Origin: Silene conica
Lineage: Eukaryota; Streptophyta; Magnoliopsida; Caryophyllales; Caryophyllaceae
Direction: 5' to 3'
Assembly: GCA_029255685.2 (NCBI GenBank)
Contig: CM055319.2
Span: 33,567,068 to 33,631,067 of the forward strand
DNA: 64,000 bases
The notes below the pieces were generated by a model. It saw nothing but the letters and a program-made list of their open reading frames with translations, searched no databases and was not told the DNA's origin. Shown piece by piece: positions 35,334 through 48,054 of this stretch. The position numbers and the translations under genes are program-made. Position 1 is the first letter of the stretch; the number at the start of each line of letters is the position of its first letter.

Positions 35334-37194
35334 CAAATATCTTATGCCAGAGACATGGATCATCTAACGTAACTTTCATACATGAGAGAGAGTCAGTAGG
35401 CACAACGTTTAAATCAATCATATAAACATTTTTCTTCCTATGTCCATCAAGTATTACCTTACTTGTACCTTCCATAATTATACGACAAATATCTGCATGA
35501 AAGACAACTTTGTTTCCTTTGTCGCATAACTGGGATATACTAATTAAGTTGTGCTTGAGGCCACTTACCAGATATACATCGCTAATAGTATGAGATGATG
35601 AGATGCCTATCTTACCGACACCTATTACCTTTCCCTTTTTGTTGTCTCCGAAGGTGACCTTTCCTCCATCAAATGGCTTTAAGGTAGTGAATAGGTTGGC
35701 GTCGCCTGTCATGTGTCGGGAGCATCCACTGTCGAGGTACCATAGGTTATTCTCTTTAGCGATTATCTGCACAAAATAATTTAAAGACAGGTTTTAGGTA
35801 CCCAAGCATACTTGGGTCCTTTAGAGTTAGTGATAACAAAAACGTCTTCTTTCTTAACGCAGACTTGTCTTACTAAACGTCTCTTAGATCTGTGGTTGTT
35901 AGGTTTTGTCGTCTTAGTATAAGTCTTTGGGTTTTGTTTCTTATAGGTTGTAGGTTTAGGAATTTGGTTGGTTCTATTTTTCTTTTCTGTGTAATCGAAA
36001 GATATGTCATAGAACCATCTATGGTCATTATTCCTTTCCTCAGTTTTGTCTTTATCACTTTCCTCACTATCGATGATGGAGATAGAGTCATTTGGTATAC
36101 CTAGAGATTTTACAAATTTGACTCCAGTTCTGAAGTCGAGTGCGTGTTTTACACAATTTTCTCGTAGGTGTCCAGTATGACCACAATAAGTGCAAATTAA
36201 ATATTCAGGCAAGTCTACATACTTTCTTTTTCTAAAGTCACGGTCAGTAGGTTTTTGTTGACATTTAGAATGGTCCCTCCTGCCATAGCACTCATGACCT
36301 AGACCCATCTTCATGTTGTTATCAGATTGTTAAGTTAGGAAGTTTAGTACGTTAGTACTTCCTTCCCATTTCTCGTGAACCTTACGAGCATGAAGAAGAA
36401 GGTCTTTTAAAGAATCTATTTCTTTTATGCAGAAGGAATGGTCAACGTTGTTAGATTCTTTCAGGTCTTGAATATCTTTATTAAAATTGAACACAATTTG
36501 CGCATTTTCCTTTTTAATTTTGGTTAAGCTGAATTCCAGATCCATGATTTTTTGCTCGAGGATTTCAACTTCTTCTAGATGAGTTTCATCTACAACGACT
36601 GGTGTAGGTTTGCTCTTTAGAAGTTCATTGACCCTTTTTTAATATGAGGTTATAGCTTCATTGGCTATAATCTTAGATTCAAGCTCTTTAATGTTGAGTT
36701 TTAATTTTGAGGTTATAGCTTCATTGGCTATAACTTTAGACTCAAGAATTTTCTTCTCAGACATTACTGTTTCCAATTTAACATTTGCGTTAATGTTAAC
36801 TTTGGATTTCAGTTTCTTAGCTTTGGCCTTTAGAAGCGGATTTTCCTCTGCAATGTCAAGGAGCTGTTCCTTCAACTCGTCTATTTCAAGACTTTGTTCG
36901 TGACATTGATCTAGGGTTTGTTCAAAATATTTAATTAATGCTTGACTTAGACAGATTTTTAACTTGACTCTTAAACTGTAAAAAAATTACCTCTTGGTCT
37001 TCATCGTCTGAATCAGATTCTCCGTAGAGGCAAAATTGTGATGATTCATGATCGTCGGAAATTAGATCCAAATTGATATTGCTTAGGCACAGGTTAGCAA
37101 CTTCCTCCTCCTCTGAGTCTTCGTCATCTTCGGAATCTAATTCTCCTCAGCAAGATGCGAGCATAACCTTTTTGAATTCCGTCTGGGTCTTTTC
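35334..37194 (-). pseudogene. SIRE gag C-terminus and protease, broken
   Basis: Minus-strand continuation of the SIRE gag, reading from 37194 down. Order: an acidic Ser/Asp/Glu-rich stretch; a long heptad-like coiled coil (about 36330-36910); a second CCHC knuckle (CTYCGHTGHLRENC, near 36170); a basic linker ending WVPKT; a protease with LDSGCSRHMTG (near 35730); then the pre-integrase segment, cut at LWHKI. Breaks include a TGA near 37150, stops near 36328, a frame change before the protease (35773-35781), and the deletion at 35334. Two CCHC knuckles separated by a coiled coil are typical of SIRE-lineage gag. Confidence 0.85.
36649..36734. repeat. Two in-frame palindromes in SIRE gag
   Basis: GTTATAGCTTCATTGGCTATAA occurs at 36649-36670 and 36712-36734, about 63 bp apart. 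Each is an inverted repeat with a TTCATT(G) loop and, on the minus strand, encodes IANEAIT. A third version with a compensatory stem change is at 63258-63280. Confidence 0.75.
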
Positions 37195-38497
37195 TGTTGG
37201 AAACTAGGTTCCTTATATTATACTCATATCTAATGTGAGTTTTGTTTCTTTAAGTTTAGGTCATAAAACTTAAATAGATCTTATGCATGCATGATGATAT
37301 CATAAGATGTAGTAGTCCTTACATTGGTTTTAGAAGGTTTATACTCAATAATCACCTATTATTTGAGTCTTCAAGCCACCGAAATACCCTTAAACGATCT
37401 AACAAAAATCGTCTCCTAAAGGTGCGTATCAAGGACCCGATCTCAAACTAGTACTAATTTTGTTACTAGAAAATTAGTATTAGTAAACTAGAGATAATAA
37501 TAATATTACTATTAATATTACTAGTATAGGAAATAATTATTTCCTTAGTAAAAACTATTTTAGCTAAGGAATTATGAGAATGAGGTTGTAGTATGAAAGT
37601 GCTTGTAGAATAAGGAGGTATGCACACAACAACCACTAATAGTGAGGTGTGTATATGGTATTATATAGAGAGCAATTCATGCTCTCTATTGAGTGTGTTA
37701 GGCCGGCCAAAACCAAGCCAAGAGGGAGCCAATGCATGCTCTCTATGCTCTTACATAAAGCATCAAATATGCCTTACACTCTTACACACTCTTACACATT
37801 TACTTACACACACACAATCACCTTATTCATTCAAACACACAATCCTCATACATACATACTAGTACACGGCTGAAATGTGGTCTTAAATGGACCCATTTTA
37901 TTTTTGTCAATTGTGTTAATTTGTAACATGTCACATATGTTGCATAACACATGACCCAATTTGTTAATTGTGCAATTTTAACTATTAAAATTCATAATTT
38001 ACAAATTTATTACATTTAAATAATTTCACTAATAATTTCGAAATTATTATTGTACAAAAATGTAATGTCATAATTTAATTACAACTCTTTGTAATTTTAT
38101 GATCAACCGTGTTCATTCTTAATTTAATCGTTTCCCAAACGAATAAATAAACCGAGTAATAAAACGATTTTATTACTTTGACTTTTATTATTATAATCCC
38201 ATTATAAAAACATTCGTCATATAAAAAATTATTTCCAAATTTCTAGTTATTAATTAATTCGTATCCAATACAATATTAATTAATTATTCTATTGAGACGG
38301 AATTCCCTAAAGATATGACCTTAAGGGATCAACAAATCACCACCATCATATGACGATAATGTCAAACTCTAGACAGCCAATCATTATCGATAAATGTTGA
38401 TCAGTTGACTTTAAAAGAGTAACACTCCCAGTTGTGTTTCATTCAAATGAGTTTTAATTATGTCAACACACTATTGTCGAGGACACTTCCTCCAACA
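37195..38497 (-). mobile_element. Family B 3' LTR
   Basis: TGTTGGAAACTAGG to CTTCCTCCAACA. The equivalent of the conserved 75-bp block is at about 38300-38410 (minus strand). A minus-strand TATA candidate CTCTATATAA is at 37661-37670. ORFs at 37620-37873 are LTR sequence. Confidence 0.92.
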
Positions 38498-41400
38498 ATC
38501 TCCCACTTGTCCGAGACAAGTGTGTGTTACCAATTCTCTTGCCCTATTACTATCTCCCACTCAATGCACGGCGTCCTCTCAGGTCGTGCCGACAATTGAT
38601 TAAAATCTAGAGTGGTTTATCTCGATCTGGAGTTTATAACTACTGACCGGAATTATCTACCATAGATACTTTCCGAGCGTGGCCACGCATTTCTAGTTAT
38701 TATTCTCCTCGAGTGGCCTAGAGATATTTCTCAACCCTGACAAGGGATGGACAATTCCCAATCGACTCATTCCTTCCGGCTGGCCACAGCCCATCATAAC
38801 CCAAAATATGTCCTTATAAACCCCAGTTACGAAGGTGTTAGGACATATATCAAAGTTAATCTGAAAACTATGCTACCTCAGAGAACAGTCATCAGTCCAA
38901 GAACTGACTCATGTGAAACACGATAGATGCTCCCGCCACGACCAGGCAGTCTTTTAATAAGAGTACGCCAGAGCTCTATCAGCGGTCATTAGCCCGGCAA
39001 ATGTATCTTAACATGTCTATGCCTAGGTGATCGATTAGTCATCCCGTATGACTCTATGGCAATTGAACTCGCCATCAATCGCATCACACATCCGGTTGCA
39101 TTGAGATGTCACCTCACTTAAGCAACTAGGGGCGAGGTCATGATAATTCAATTCACTTTAATGGGGTTCAATATGGTCTTACCATCCCATTTGAATTTTA
39201 CTTGACCTTTCGTGAGTTATAAATAACTCAAATAATTAGTGGATTACACCATCCAAGTGGTCAACCTTTGAACACCATTTAATTTACAATCAGCGTTAGG
39301 GTCTCTCGTTTACATCCCTTAAAATTGTAATTATCTTCATTTTGAGTAAACCAGGTTTACCACGGTTCGTGCGATCGTTCACTTTGCGGATCATATTCAT
39401 ACATTGATCTATCCTCTAAAAGAGACAAGTCATTCTCATGACTAGCGAATAAGATTATGTGCATTGTGTAACTCCCAGCCACAGCAATGCCTTTACATAA
39501 TTTGTGAACTTACACATTTTGTAGAATCTTGTGATGACCATGTAGTTAAAATACAAGTCATTGAGATGCATAGTCAATGAATGCAAGCCAGAAATTATCA
39601 CAAATCTTTGCTTGGTGTCTTGGAACTTGAGTCGTTGCAAACCTTTTACCATACGACTAAGTTATCTTCCAAGATCTTGAATTTGTCTTTCATCTTCATT
39701 GGAGAATACTTTGACAATTGATCAAGGTTTAATCATTGGTTTAACACCTGCTCAACGGGTTGTCCTGTAAGCGGTGCGCATCCACTTTACACGATTATAC
39801 TAATGGCGGAGACATTAGTGATTTAAACGTGCAAACAATAGTACTTAAGGTTCGATAAATTTCCATGATCACATCATGGTTATACTATCTTCATCTCCAT
39901 GAACAACCTTAATACTAACATCAAGATGTCTCTTATAACCTCAACTAAACATCCCATGTTCAATTAGATTTAATTCATATCAATATGTCATCTAGAACCA
40001 AAAAACTCGTGTACCTTTCATAAGTATCAATGCTTCATTCCAAACGAGCAATGAGTTGTTTTAGATAACGTTTACTCCCACTAAACTCTTGTTCTTGCCT
40101 GATTCTGAAGATCCCGAAGTCATTCCCATGACTCAATAGCTTCAAATCCTGGAGCGAGAACTCCCACTGAACTTAACATTTAACCGTAAATCATAAAGCT
40201 CCCACTTAATTCAATGTTCCTTAACATTTAATGAATTGAAATGGTTGGGACTTCAACCATATGTGCTAATAGTCACATCCTTTTCAAATACCCTTTTGAA
40301 AAATGGTTATTGAGTTTACTGAATTCATTCTCAATGAATTACCTTACTACTTTCAACAAAGTTACCCTTAACTTTGCAGACTGCTGCCATCCACATGTCA
40401 ACATATGCTTCTCCCAATAAATCTCATTTATTAGCATGTATGTCTTATAAATTTCATGGTCTTTAGAATTTGCATTGACACATTTAGATCACCATCTAAA
40501 TCCAAGAACCCTTTCTTGAGCCTTTGCAAAATCTTTTGAATAATTTTCTTCGAGTGTCCTCCCGTAGTTTCTATAAGAGTATTTTCTTATGGTGTACAAT
40601 TTCTGTGTGTGGGAACTGTCAGTTCCCCACATTTATCTTATCTTGTACTGTATGAGGACTCTATCATGGATCTTATCCATGTATAGAATTTTTCCTTACA
40701 AACTTCAAGAATTTATTCTTGAAGTATCCCCAGGGCCGGGGCCGTTGGGATATAAGGCGTAGATTTTTACCAAACCGTAGATCTTATCTACAACCTTTGG
40801 GCTTATCCACAACTTTTGGGATGATAAGGCGTAGAATCTTATCCACAGCCTAATCTACCTTTTACAACCATAAGGTGTAGATTGCTCTTGGCATATAAGG
40901 CGTAGATTTTTACCAAACCGTAGATCTTATCTACAACCTTTGGGCTTATCCACAACTTTTGGGATGATAAGGCGTAGAATCTTATCTACAGCCTAATCTA
41001 CCTTTTACAACCATAAGGTGTAGATTTTCTTAAATCGTAGATCCCATCCACAACCAAATCTTCCTTCTTATCTTTCACATAACCAAAACACAATAAATCC
41101 TAATATTCACTAATAGATCATATCTTTTGTGTTTTTCAAAATCATGTGATATTTGCGGCCTTTTAAATTTCTCCCACTCTATCTTTGTAATAATAATCCC
41201 ATTTTATCACCAAAGATAGCCACTAAGGCCACAAGCAATGACTTTGATGTTGGTTTTTGTGCCCTTATGATTTATCACAGAAATTATTCGATTTAAAGCT
41301 TAGATAGTTTTGGATGGTTGACAACTTTTCCTCTTAATTGAGTTCTAAACTTAATTTGATTTTGATTTGATTTGAATTGGGTATCCTATACCAATTTGGC

Positions 41401-41823
41401 TTCAATGGTCATACATTGAAATTTCATAATCAATTCTATTTTATGTTTAAGATTTGCAAGTGTATGTTAAACTAAACAAGAACATAATTATAAACCGATA
41501 GTGACTCGGGTTGAAAACCAAGTCACTACATTATCCAAAATACAACATATTGTTCAAGGATTACCCCTTTCCTTGTCCAACAAGGAAATAAAACATAGGT
41601 TTTAATTGTTCATACAACACTTGAAATATTAGCAAAATAAGCGGAAAAACAAAGCTCCTTGATCATCCCGAGTGGAGCTACTCTTAGTTCCCTTGATCCA
41701 TCAAGCTTGTTTCTCTTTTCCCTTATCTTTGCTTTCATGCCCTAATTCAAGTAAGAAGAGCATTCACATCACAACTTGTATCATGATACATTAGTTGAGA
41801 TTAACATAAAATCGGGATAGTTA
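38498..41823 (-). other. Family B 3' noncoding region
   Basis: On the minus strand, this is the region between gag and the 3' LTR. The PPT (complement of AATCTCCCACTTGT, 38497-38510) adjoins the LTR, and a second PPT-like word (complement of TATCTCCCACTC) lies near 38551-38562. Blocks resemble the Angela 3' noncoding region. I could not read any protease, integrase or RT motif in it, so pol has been replaced or eroded. Confidence 0.65.
40751..41034. repeat. 143-bp tandem repeat, two units
   Basis: Two near-identical units (40751-40893 and 40894-41034) starting TATAAGGCGTAGATTTTTAC. Each includes GTAGATCTTATCTAC, an inverted repeat, and related forms of GTAGAT and TCCACAAC. It lies in the family B noncoding region. 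Confidence 0.85.
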
Positions 41824-42709
41824 TCGTACCAACTGGAAGAATCTTCCCAGCTTTGAGATCGCTGAGATACTTGGAACAGTTCCTCTTCCAATGTCCTTTG
41901 CCATTGCAGTAAAAGCATTTGGCCCCTTAATGAGGGCTCTTCTTGGATTTGGAGGTGCTTGCCTCAGAAGACACTTTCTTTGAACCTTTGGAAGGTTGCT
42001 TCCCCTTTGCCTTACCCTTCCTTTTGAACTTTCCTTTGCTCTTAACATTAATGTTGAGCACATCCTTAGGGGCACTAACATTTAGTCCCATATCCATTTC
42101 AGCTTGCACGATCATATTGTGCAATTCATCGAGAGAGATGTCTTGGTTTCTCATGTTGAAATTCACCCGGAATTGTACATAAGTTTTCACCTTAGACAAG
42201 GAGTGTAGGATTCTGTCAATCACTAGTTCTTTAGGAATGTCCACTTGATTCATCCTTAGGGTTTCTACATGCTCAATTAACTTGAGCACATGTGGGCTAG
42301 CCTTTTGCCCCTCCTTAAGGTTGAGATCAAAGAAAGCCGATGCCGCCTCGTATTGGACAATTCTCGAAGCCTTTGAGAACATTGTCACAAGCCTGGAGTA
42401 GATCTCATAGGCCGTGCCAATCTTTATGGCACTCCTTTGGAGTTCCGGCTCCATCGAGAAGATCAAAACATTTTTGATTGCCGCAGACTCCTTCTGATAA
42501 GTATCATAGGGTCGTCTTGCTGCGGCGGTGGCATTTTCTGCAGGTTCAAGAGGTGATTCTTCAATGAGGAATTCGGTCTTACCGTCTCCCTCTGCCGCTA
42601 ACAATAGTTGGGCATCCCAATCGGCAAAGTTCGCCCCATTCTTTTCTAGCTTACAACGATCCATGAAGGAACGTAACCATGAAGTGTTTGTAGTAGTGGA
42701 AGTAGTCAT
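41824..42709 (-). pseudogene. Family B gag
   Basis: A 260-codon gag (42709 down to 41927) with the Copia gag core (NGANFADWDAQL; AAIKNVLIFSMEPELQR; QYEAASAFFDL) and a Lys-rich tail. An in-frame TAA at 41927-41929 separates it from its own zinc knuckle (CFYCNGKGHWKRNC, about 41875-41917), which continues in the same frame to about 41824. The knuckle resembles that of the Angela gag, including the following DLKAG-like segment. The stop would remove the RNA-binding knuckle unless read through. No pol follows. Confidence 0.85.
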
Positions 42710-45182
42710 GATTGATATTGATACGAAGACTACAAAATTTTAAACATATGAAGAAATTAAATGCTAATCGTTTTAATTTTCATTTTAACTTGTAAACATA
42801 TTTACTAAGTTGATGCATCTATAAAATGACCTCTATCCAATTTTATAAATGATTCCAAGACCCAAACCCATACTATCGAAATCGTGAACCACTGGAACTC
42901 CTACCCAATGATATGGTTTGGTGGGTTAAAACCGGTTCTACCTTAGAACTCTTGGTTGATGACAAATCATAATTTATACATCTTAGCCCGGAACACATTG
43001 ACCACTGGTCCTCTACACTTCCGTTGAGTACAAACCAAATTTCAAATGCATCGGGATGCGATCCGCCCACTGGACTGAATCCACCCCATCGCCCCACTTA
43101 TCCTACGTAATGGGGTTCGTACTGCCCACTGGACTAGCACCACCCCACGAAATAGAAGCTCATGGGTTCTACTATTTGGTAAGGCTAATTCTCAATTGTT
43201 TTTGTTTAATATAGAGGTCTTGTCAATTTATTATCCATCTCCTTTAAGCGAATTAAATTGGTGAACTCGATAATTATAATTGACACGGTCGTTTTTAACG
43301 ATCTAAACTAATATGCATGTTTATGGCGATTTGGCTATGCATGCAAACATATTTAAAATGCAAAAATAAAAGCAATAAAGCAATAAAATCCTAGTATGGC
43401 CTTGCTAGTAATAGTAAAAACTAATTAACTATTACAAATTCGGAAACCAACTCCTTGGTCCCTTGAACTTCATTGGCACGCCATCCAAGAAAACACCGTC
43501 TTGTCGGAACTCCTTTCCGTATGGCACCGTCTTTTGGATCTTCGGAATTACAAAAAAAATAATAAAACTATCCTATTGTAAAACTGAAAATATAAATTAC
43601 AAACCCGTGATACGAGATCACATAAATTACAACCGAATCAATATCCCCTTTCATTACGGGTATTATTGATTAAAACTAAGGCCATACTAAGAAAGATTAC
43701 ATAATTCCAAATTATATAAATAACATTCAAAATATGACATTCATATTAAATAAAATGCAATAATAAAATATGTATGCACATGCTTAATTTTTAATGCCAA
43801 TTCGCCTTATGGGAGCAAATATCTCATATTTGTTTACGGTTTTTACGGATATGCGCGATTTTAACTATTAAAATCATCAAAATTACATAAATCTCATTTA
43901 TGTCCAAGTTAATCATCCTAACTCACTTTAGGAATCAATGTTTAGTCTCTACTAATATTTGATCATGATCTAACTTGATTTTGCATTATTGTTCATAAAT
44001 TACTTGTATTTTCCGGAAAAATAAACAAAATACGGCCAAATGAGTCAATAAAATTCGAAATTTAAAATTCAAAATTTTAAACTTTCTGGAAATTTTCTAA
44101 AAATTCAGAAATTAATAAAATGGTCTTTTGCATATGTTTATGGTTTATTTCTTAAATACATCGTATAAAAGCCGTTTTTATGGTTTAAAATCCGATTTAA
44201 ATCATAAAAACTTGCAATAATTTGCCATAAATTTTTAGTCATGCTAAAATATAGATTAGTACCTGAAAATGACCAAAAATTCAGACCATGCTCGAAATTT
44301 TATTTTTACGACTCATAAATTACGATTATAAACTAATTAACTCATTAAAAAAATAATAATCATAATAACAGAAACTTTTTGATATCCAACTTTTAGATCT
44401 GATGTTCCTATCATATAAGACATCTATGGGTAAAATTTCATGCCATAATATTAAGATTAACTATTTTTAACACAATAAGTCACTATATATCCGATTTTAA
44501 CCATTAAAATCATAAATCATGCATCACTTGAGAACAAATTCCCAAAACTTACATACATACTTTAAATATTGCATGTGACATTGTGTAAAGTTTTTATGGC
44601 AAAATTCCAACTATAACTATTAAAGTCGAATTTAAGTCACTATTAATACGATTTTTACTATAAAAATCATTAATCATGCAAAATAAGTCCAATAATTTCG
44701 AAAATTCATACAGGCACTTTATATATTGCATGTGACTTCTCATAAAATTTTTAAGGTTAAAATTCGAAATATAACCATATATACCCATTTTTGCTCATAT
44801 TATGACTATTTATCTCATAAAATTCATAATCCATGCATATTAACTCCATTTCTTACGAAAAATCATATACAATATATTAAATATGCATGTGAGAACATAT
44901 CAAAAAATCTCGGCCAGAAACTATTTTTAGCTATTTTTCCCATTAATTGTTGTTTAAAACCGATTTAAACTACAAAATATACAAATAAATATAAAAATGA
45001 ACAATAAAAATCCATAAAATTATTTTTATGTCCTAAAACCATTTTAGAAACAGAAACTTTAACATGCAAAATTATTTTGTGATTTATCATAATAAACACA
45101 ATAATTTCGAAATTTTCGAAATGTGTATGTTACCGATTTTAACATAAAACATGAATCCGATCATGCATGCAACAACCGTAAT
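42710..45182 (-). other. Family B leader
   Basis: About 2.5 kb between the PBS and gag on the minus strand, AT-rich, with degenerate repeats (ATCATGCA and TATTGCATGTGAC plus TTTTTATGG words) like those in the family A leader at 1-926. No domain-bearing ORF. Confidence 0.7.
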
Positions 45183-45194
45183 GCTCTGATACCA
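45183..45194 (-). other. Primer-binding site, family B
   Basis: The minus strand reads TGGTATCAGAGC, two bases from the 5' LTR boundary at 45197. Confidence 0.92.
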
Positions 45195-45196
45195 AT

Positions 45197-46499
45197 TGTT
45201 GGAAACTAGGTTCCTTATATTATACTCATATCTAATGTGAGTTTTGTTTCTTTAAGTTTAGGTCATAAAACTTAAATAGTTCTTATGCATGCATGATGAT
45301 ATCATAAGATGTAGTAGTCCTTACATTGGTTTTAGAAGGTTTATACTCAATAATCACCTATTATTTGAGTCTTCAAGCCACCGAAATACCCTTAAACGAT
45401 CTAACAAAAATCGTCTCCTAAAGGTGCGTATCAAGGACTCGATCTCAAACTAGTACTAATTTTGTTACTAGAAAATTAGTATTAGTAAACTAGAGATAAT
45501 AATAATATTACTATTAATATTACTAGTATAGGAAATAATTATTTCCTTAGTAAAAACTATTTTAGCTAAGGAATTATGAGAATGAGGTTGTAGTATGAAA
45601 GTGCTTGTAGAATAAGGAGGTATGCACACAACAACCACTAATAGTGAGGTGTGTATATGGTATTATATAGAGAGCAATTCATGCTCTCTATTGAGTGTGT
45701 TAGGCCGGCCAAAACCAAGCCAAGAGGGAGCCAATGCATGCTCTCTATGCTCTTACATAAAGCATCAAATATGCCTTACACTCTTACACACTCTTACACA
45801 TTTACTTACACACACACAATCACCTTATTCATTCAAACACACAATCCTCATGCATACATACTAGTACACGGCTGAAATGTGGTCTTAAATGGACCCATTT
45901 TATTTTTGTTAATTGTGTTAATTTGTAACATGTCACATATGTTGCATAACACATGACCCAATTTGTTAATTGTGCAATTTTAACTATTAAAATTCATAAT
46001 TTACAAATTTATTACATTTAAATAATTTCACTAATAATTTCGAAATTATTATTGTACAAAAATGTAATGTCATAATTTAATTACAACTCTTTGTAATTTT
46101 ATGATCAACCGTGTTCATTCTTAATTTAATCGTTTCCCAAACGAATAAATAAACCGAGTAATAAAACGATTTTATTACTTTGACTTTTATTATTATAATC
46201 CCATTATAAAAACATTCGTCATATAAAAAATTATTTCCAAATTTCTAGGTATTAATTAATTCGTATCCAATACAATATTAATTAATTATTCTATTGAGAC
46301 GGAATTCCCTAAAGATATGACCTTAAGGGATCAACTGATCACCACCATCATATGACGATAATGTCAAACTCTAGACAGCCAATCATTATCGATAAATGTT
46401 GATCAGTTGACTTTTAAAGAGTAACACTCCCAGTTGTGTTTCATTCAAATGAGTTTTAATTATGTCAACACACTATTGTCGAGGACACTTCCTCCAACA
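45197..46499 (-). mobile_element. Family B 5' LTR
   Basis: 1303 bp, same length as the 3' LTR, with about eight differences (for example near 45280, 45439, 45851, 45910 and 46337). The minus-strand TATA candidate is at 45663-45672. Confidence 0.92.
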
Positions 46500-46504
46500 T
46501 TTTC

Positions 46505-47090
46505 CCGTTTAGATTTGTCTTTGATTTTGTCCCAGCTTGGACAGTCCTTGATCATATGGCCTTGATCACCACATTTGAAGCACCCTCGTTTAAAGAAGGT
46601 TTGCTTAGAGTCATTCTTCTTCTTGTCATTGGTTTTGTTATTAGTTTTATTAGTAAATCTTCCTTTGGAGACTGCCTTCTTAAAGCGTCTTGCGAATAGA
46701 ACTGTTTCATCTTCCAGTTCAGGTTTGCACTCTTCGCTTGTAGATGCTTGTAAGGCAACGTTTTTGCCCTTAGAATGATCATCATCATCTTTATTTAACA
46801 TGATCTCATGAGCCATTTAGAGATCCAATAAGTTCTTGGTAAGTCATGGTCGTGAGATCACGAGCTTCTTCAATTGCAGTGACTTTAGGTTGCCACTTTT
46901 TGGCGAGGCTTCTAAGAACTTTTCTGACTATGTCCTCAGAATCATATTTCCTACCAAGGTTCCGTAGTTCATTTAGTATGCAAGAGAATCGTGCAGACAT
47001 GCTATCAATCGATTCATTCTTTTCCATAGGGAAAAGTTCATATCGTTGAATAAGCAAGTCTATGCGATGTTTCTTGACTACGGAGGTACC
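46505..47090 (-). pseudogene. SIRE gag, middle part
   Basis: Continuation of the SIRE gag on the minus strand: the gag core (RYELFPMEKNESIDSM; FSCILNELRNLG; VLRSLAKKWQPKVTAI), then, after a one-base frame change near 46806-46816, a linker and the first CCHC knuckle (CFKCGDQGHMIKDC). It is bounded on the right by the hAT element and on the left by family B, both of which split the gene with clean TSDs. Confidence 0.85.
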
Positions 47091-47098
47091 TTCGTAGG

Positions 47099-48046
47099 TA
47101 GGGATGTCACTGGGGCGGGGCGGGTGCGGAGGGGGGTCAACCCGCGCCCGCCCCGCGACCCGCGGCGGGTTGAACTATTCAAAACCATCCCCGCCCCGCG
47201 GGGACCCGTTGACCCGCCTATATCGTCAAGAAATGTAAATCGTAAATCTAAAAATATATTTGTATTACTACTTCTACAAATAAGTTTTCGCAAAATGCCT
47301 TAACATTCAATTAACTAGAGTCTGTGCAGCCATAAAACGGTTTTACATACAAATACCACCAAAAACATGCACAAACAGCAGCCCAAAACCCAAATTCTGA
47401 CAGAGTACTAGAAGAGTAAACAAAACTACACAACAAATACTCTTCAATTCTTTATCTTCAGTTCTTCAGCTCCGTTTGTTTTATCAGCGCAAAGCCGAAA
47501 TTCTGACAGAGTATTAGATATTATTATTTATTAGGTGGGTCTAAGCGGGGCGGGGACATGTGGGGCGGGGCAAGCGGGGTGGGGGTGGGCCGGGGTGGGT
47601 ATGGGGCGGGTCTCATGTGAAACCCGCACCCGCCCCGCGACCCGCGACTAATGATGCTTTTGAAACCCATCCCCGCCCCACGACCCGCCAAATTATTATC
47701 CACAAACAAGGTCTATAGGTCATGAACTTGTTTGGTTATGATTAATGAATTAATTAAGATGATTAATTGGCAACCGTGTCTGCTAATTTGTGACCATATG
47801 ACCAAACAAGGTCAATTTGTGACCATTGGTGAATAATATTGACCACATCTGCAAATCTAACTACACAACTCGACAATCAAAACCCACAAAACTTCAATAT
47901 CATACAAAACTCAGATCAAATAACACATTTCAAACTACAAAATCTAATTTTTAACAATCAAAACCCTTCAATTTTCAAAAACCAAGATCAAATAACATAT
48001 TTCAAACTACAAAATCAAAACTTTTAACAGTCAAAACCCGTCCCTA
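47099..48046. mobile_element. hAT-type non-autonomous element
   Basis: 948 bp flanked by an exact 8-bp duplication TTCGTAGG (47091-47098 and 48047-48054), the hAT signature. Termini are short inverted repeats, TAGGGATG at left and CGTCCCTA at right. Two very GC-rich subterminal blocks (47112-47215 and 47540-47690) are rich in GGGGCGGG and its complement, in contrast to the AT-rich surroundings. No transposase. The ORFs inside are compositional. With the element and one TSD removed, the SIRE gag frame is continuous. Confidence 0.85.
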
Positions 48047-48054
48047 TTCGTAGG

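Larger units (their letters stand above)
37195..46499 (-). mobile_element. Complete family B gag-only Copia element
   Basis: A 9305-bp element with two 1303-bp LTRs and an exact 5-bp TSD TTTTC (37190-37194 and 46500-46504). The PBS is at its right end, so it is minus-oriented. Its only recognisable coding region is gag; protease, integrase and RT are absent. Gag similarity to the Angela copies suggests a non-autonomous Angela-lineage element. It is inserted in the SIRE gag, which reads through when the element and one TSD are removed. The two LTRs differ at roughly eight sites. Confidence 0.92.

Noticed and set aside
37620-37873. 80- and 74-codon ORFs (also 45622-45875)
   Set aside because: They are inside family B LTRs on the strand opposite to the element, low complexity, and duplicated with the LTR.
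47046-47709. ORFs rich in Pro, Gly and Arg
   Set aside because: They reflect GGGGCGGG composition of the hAT element.
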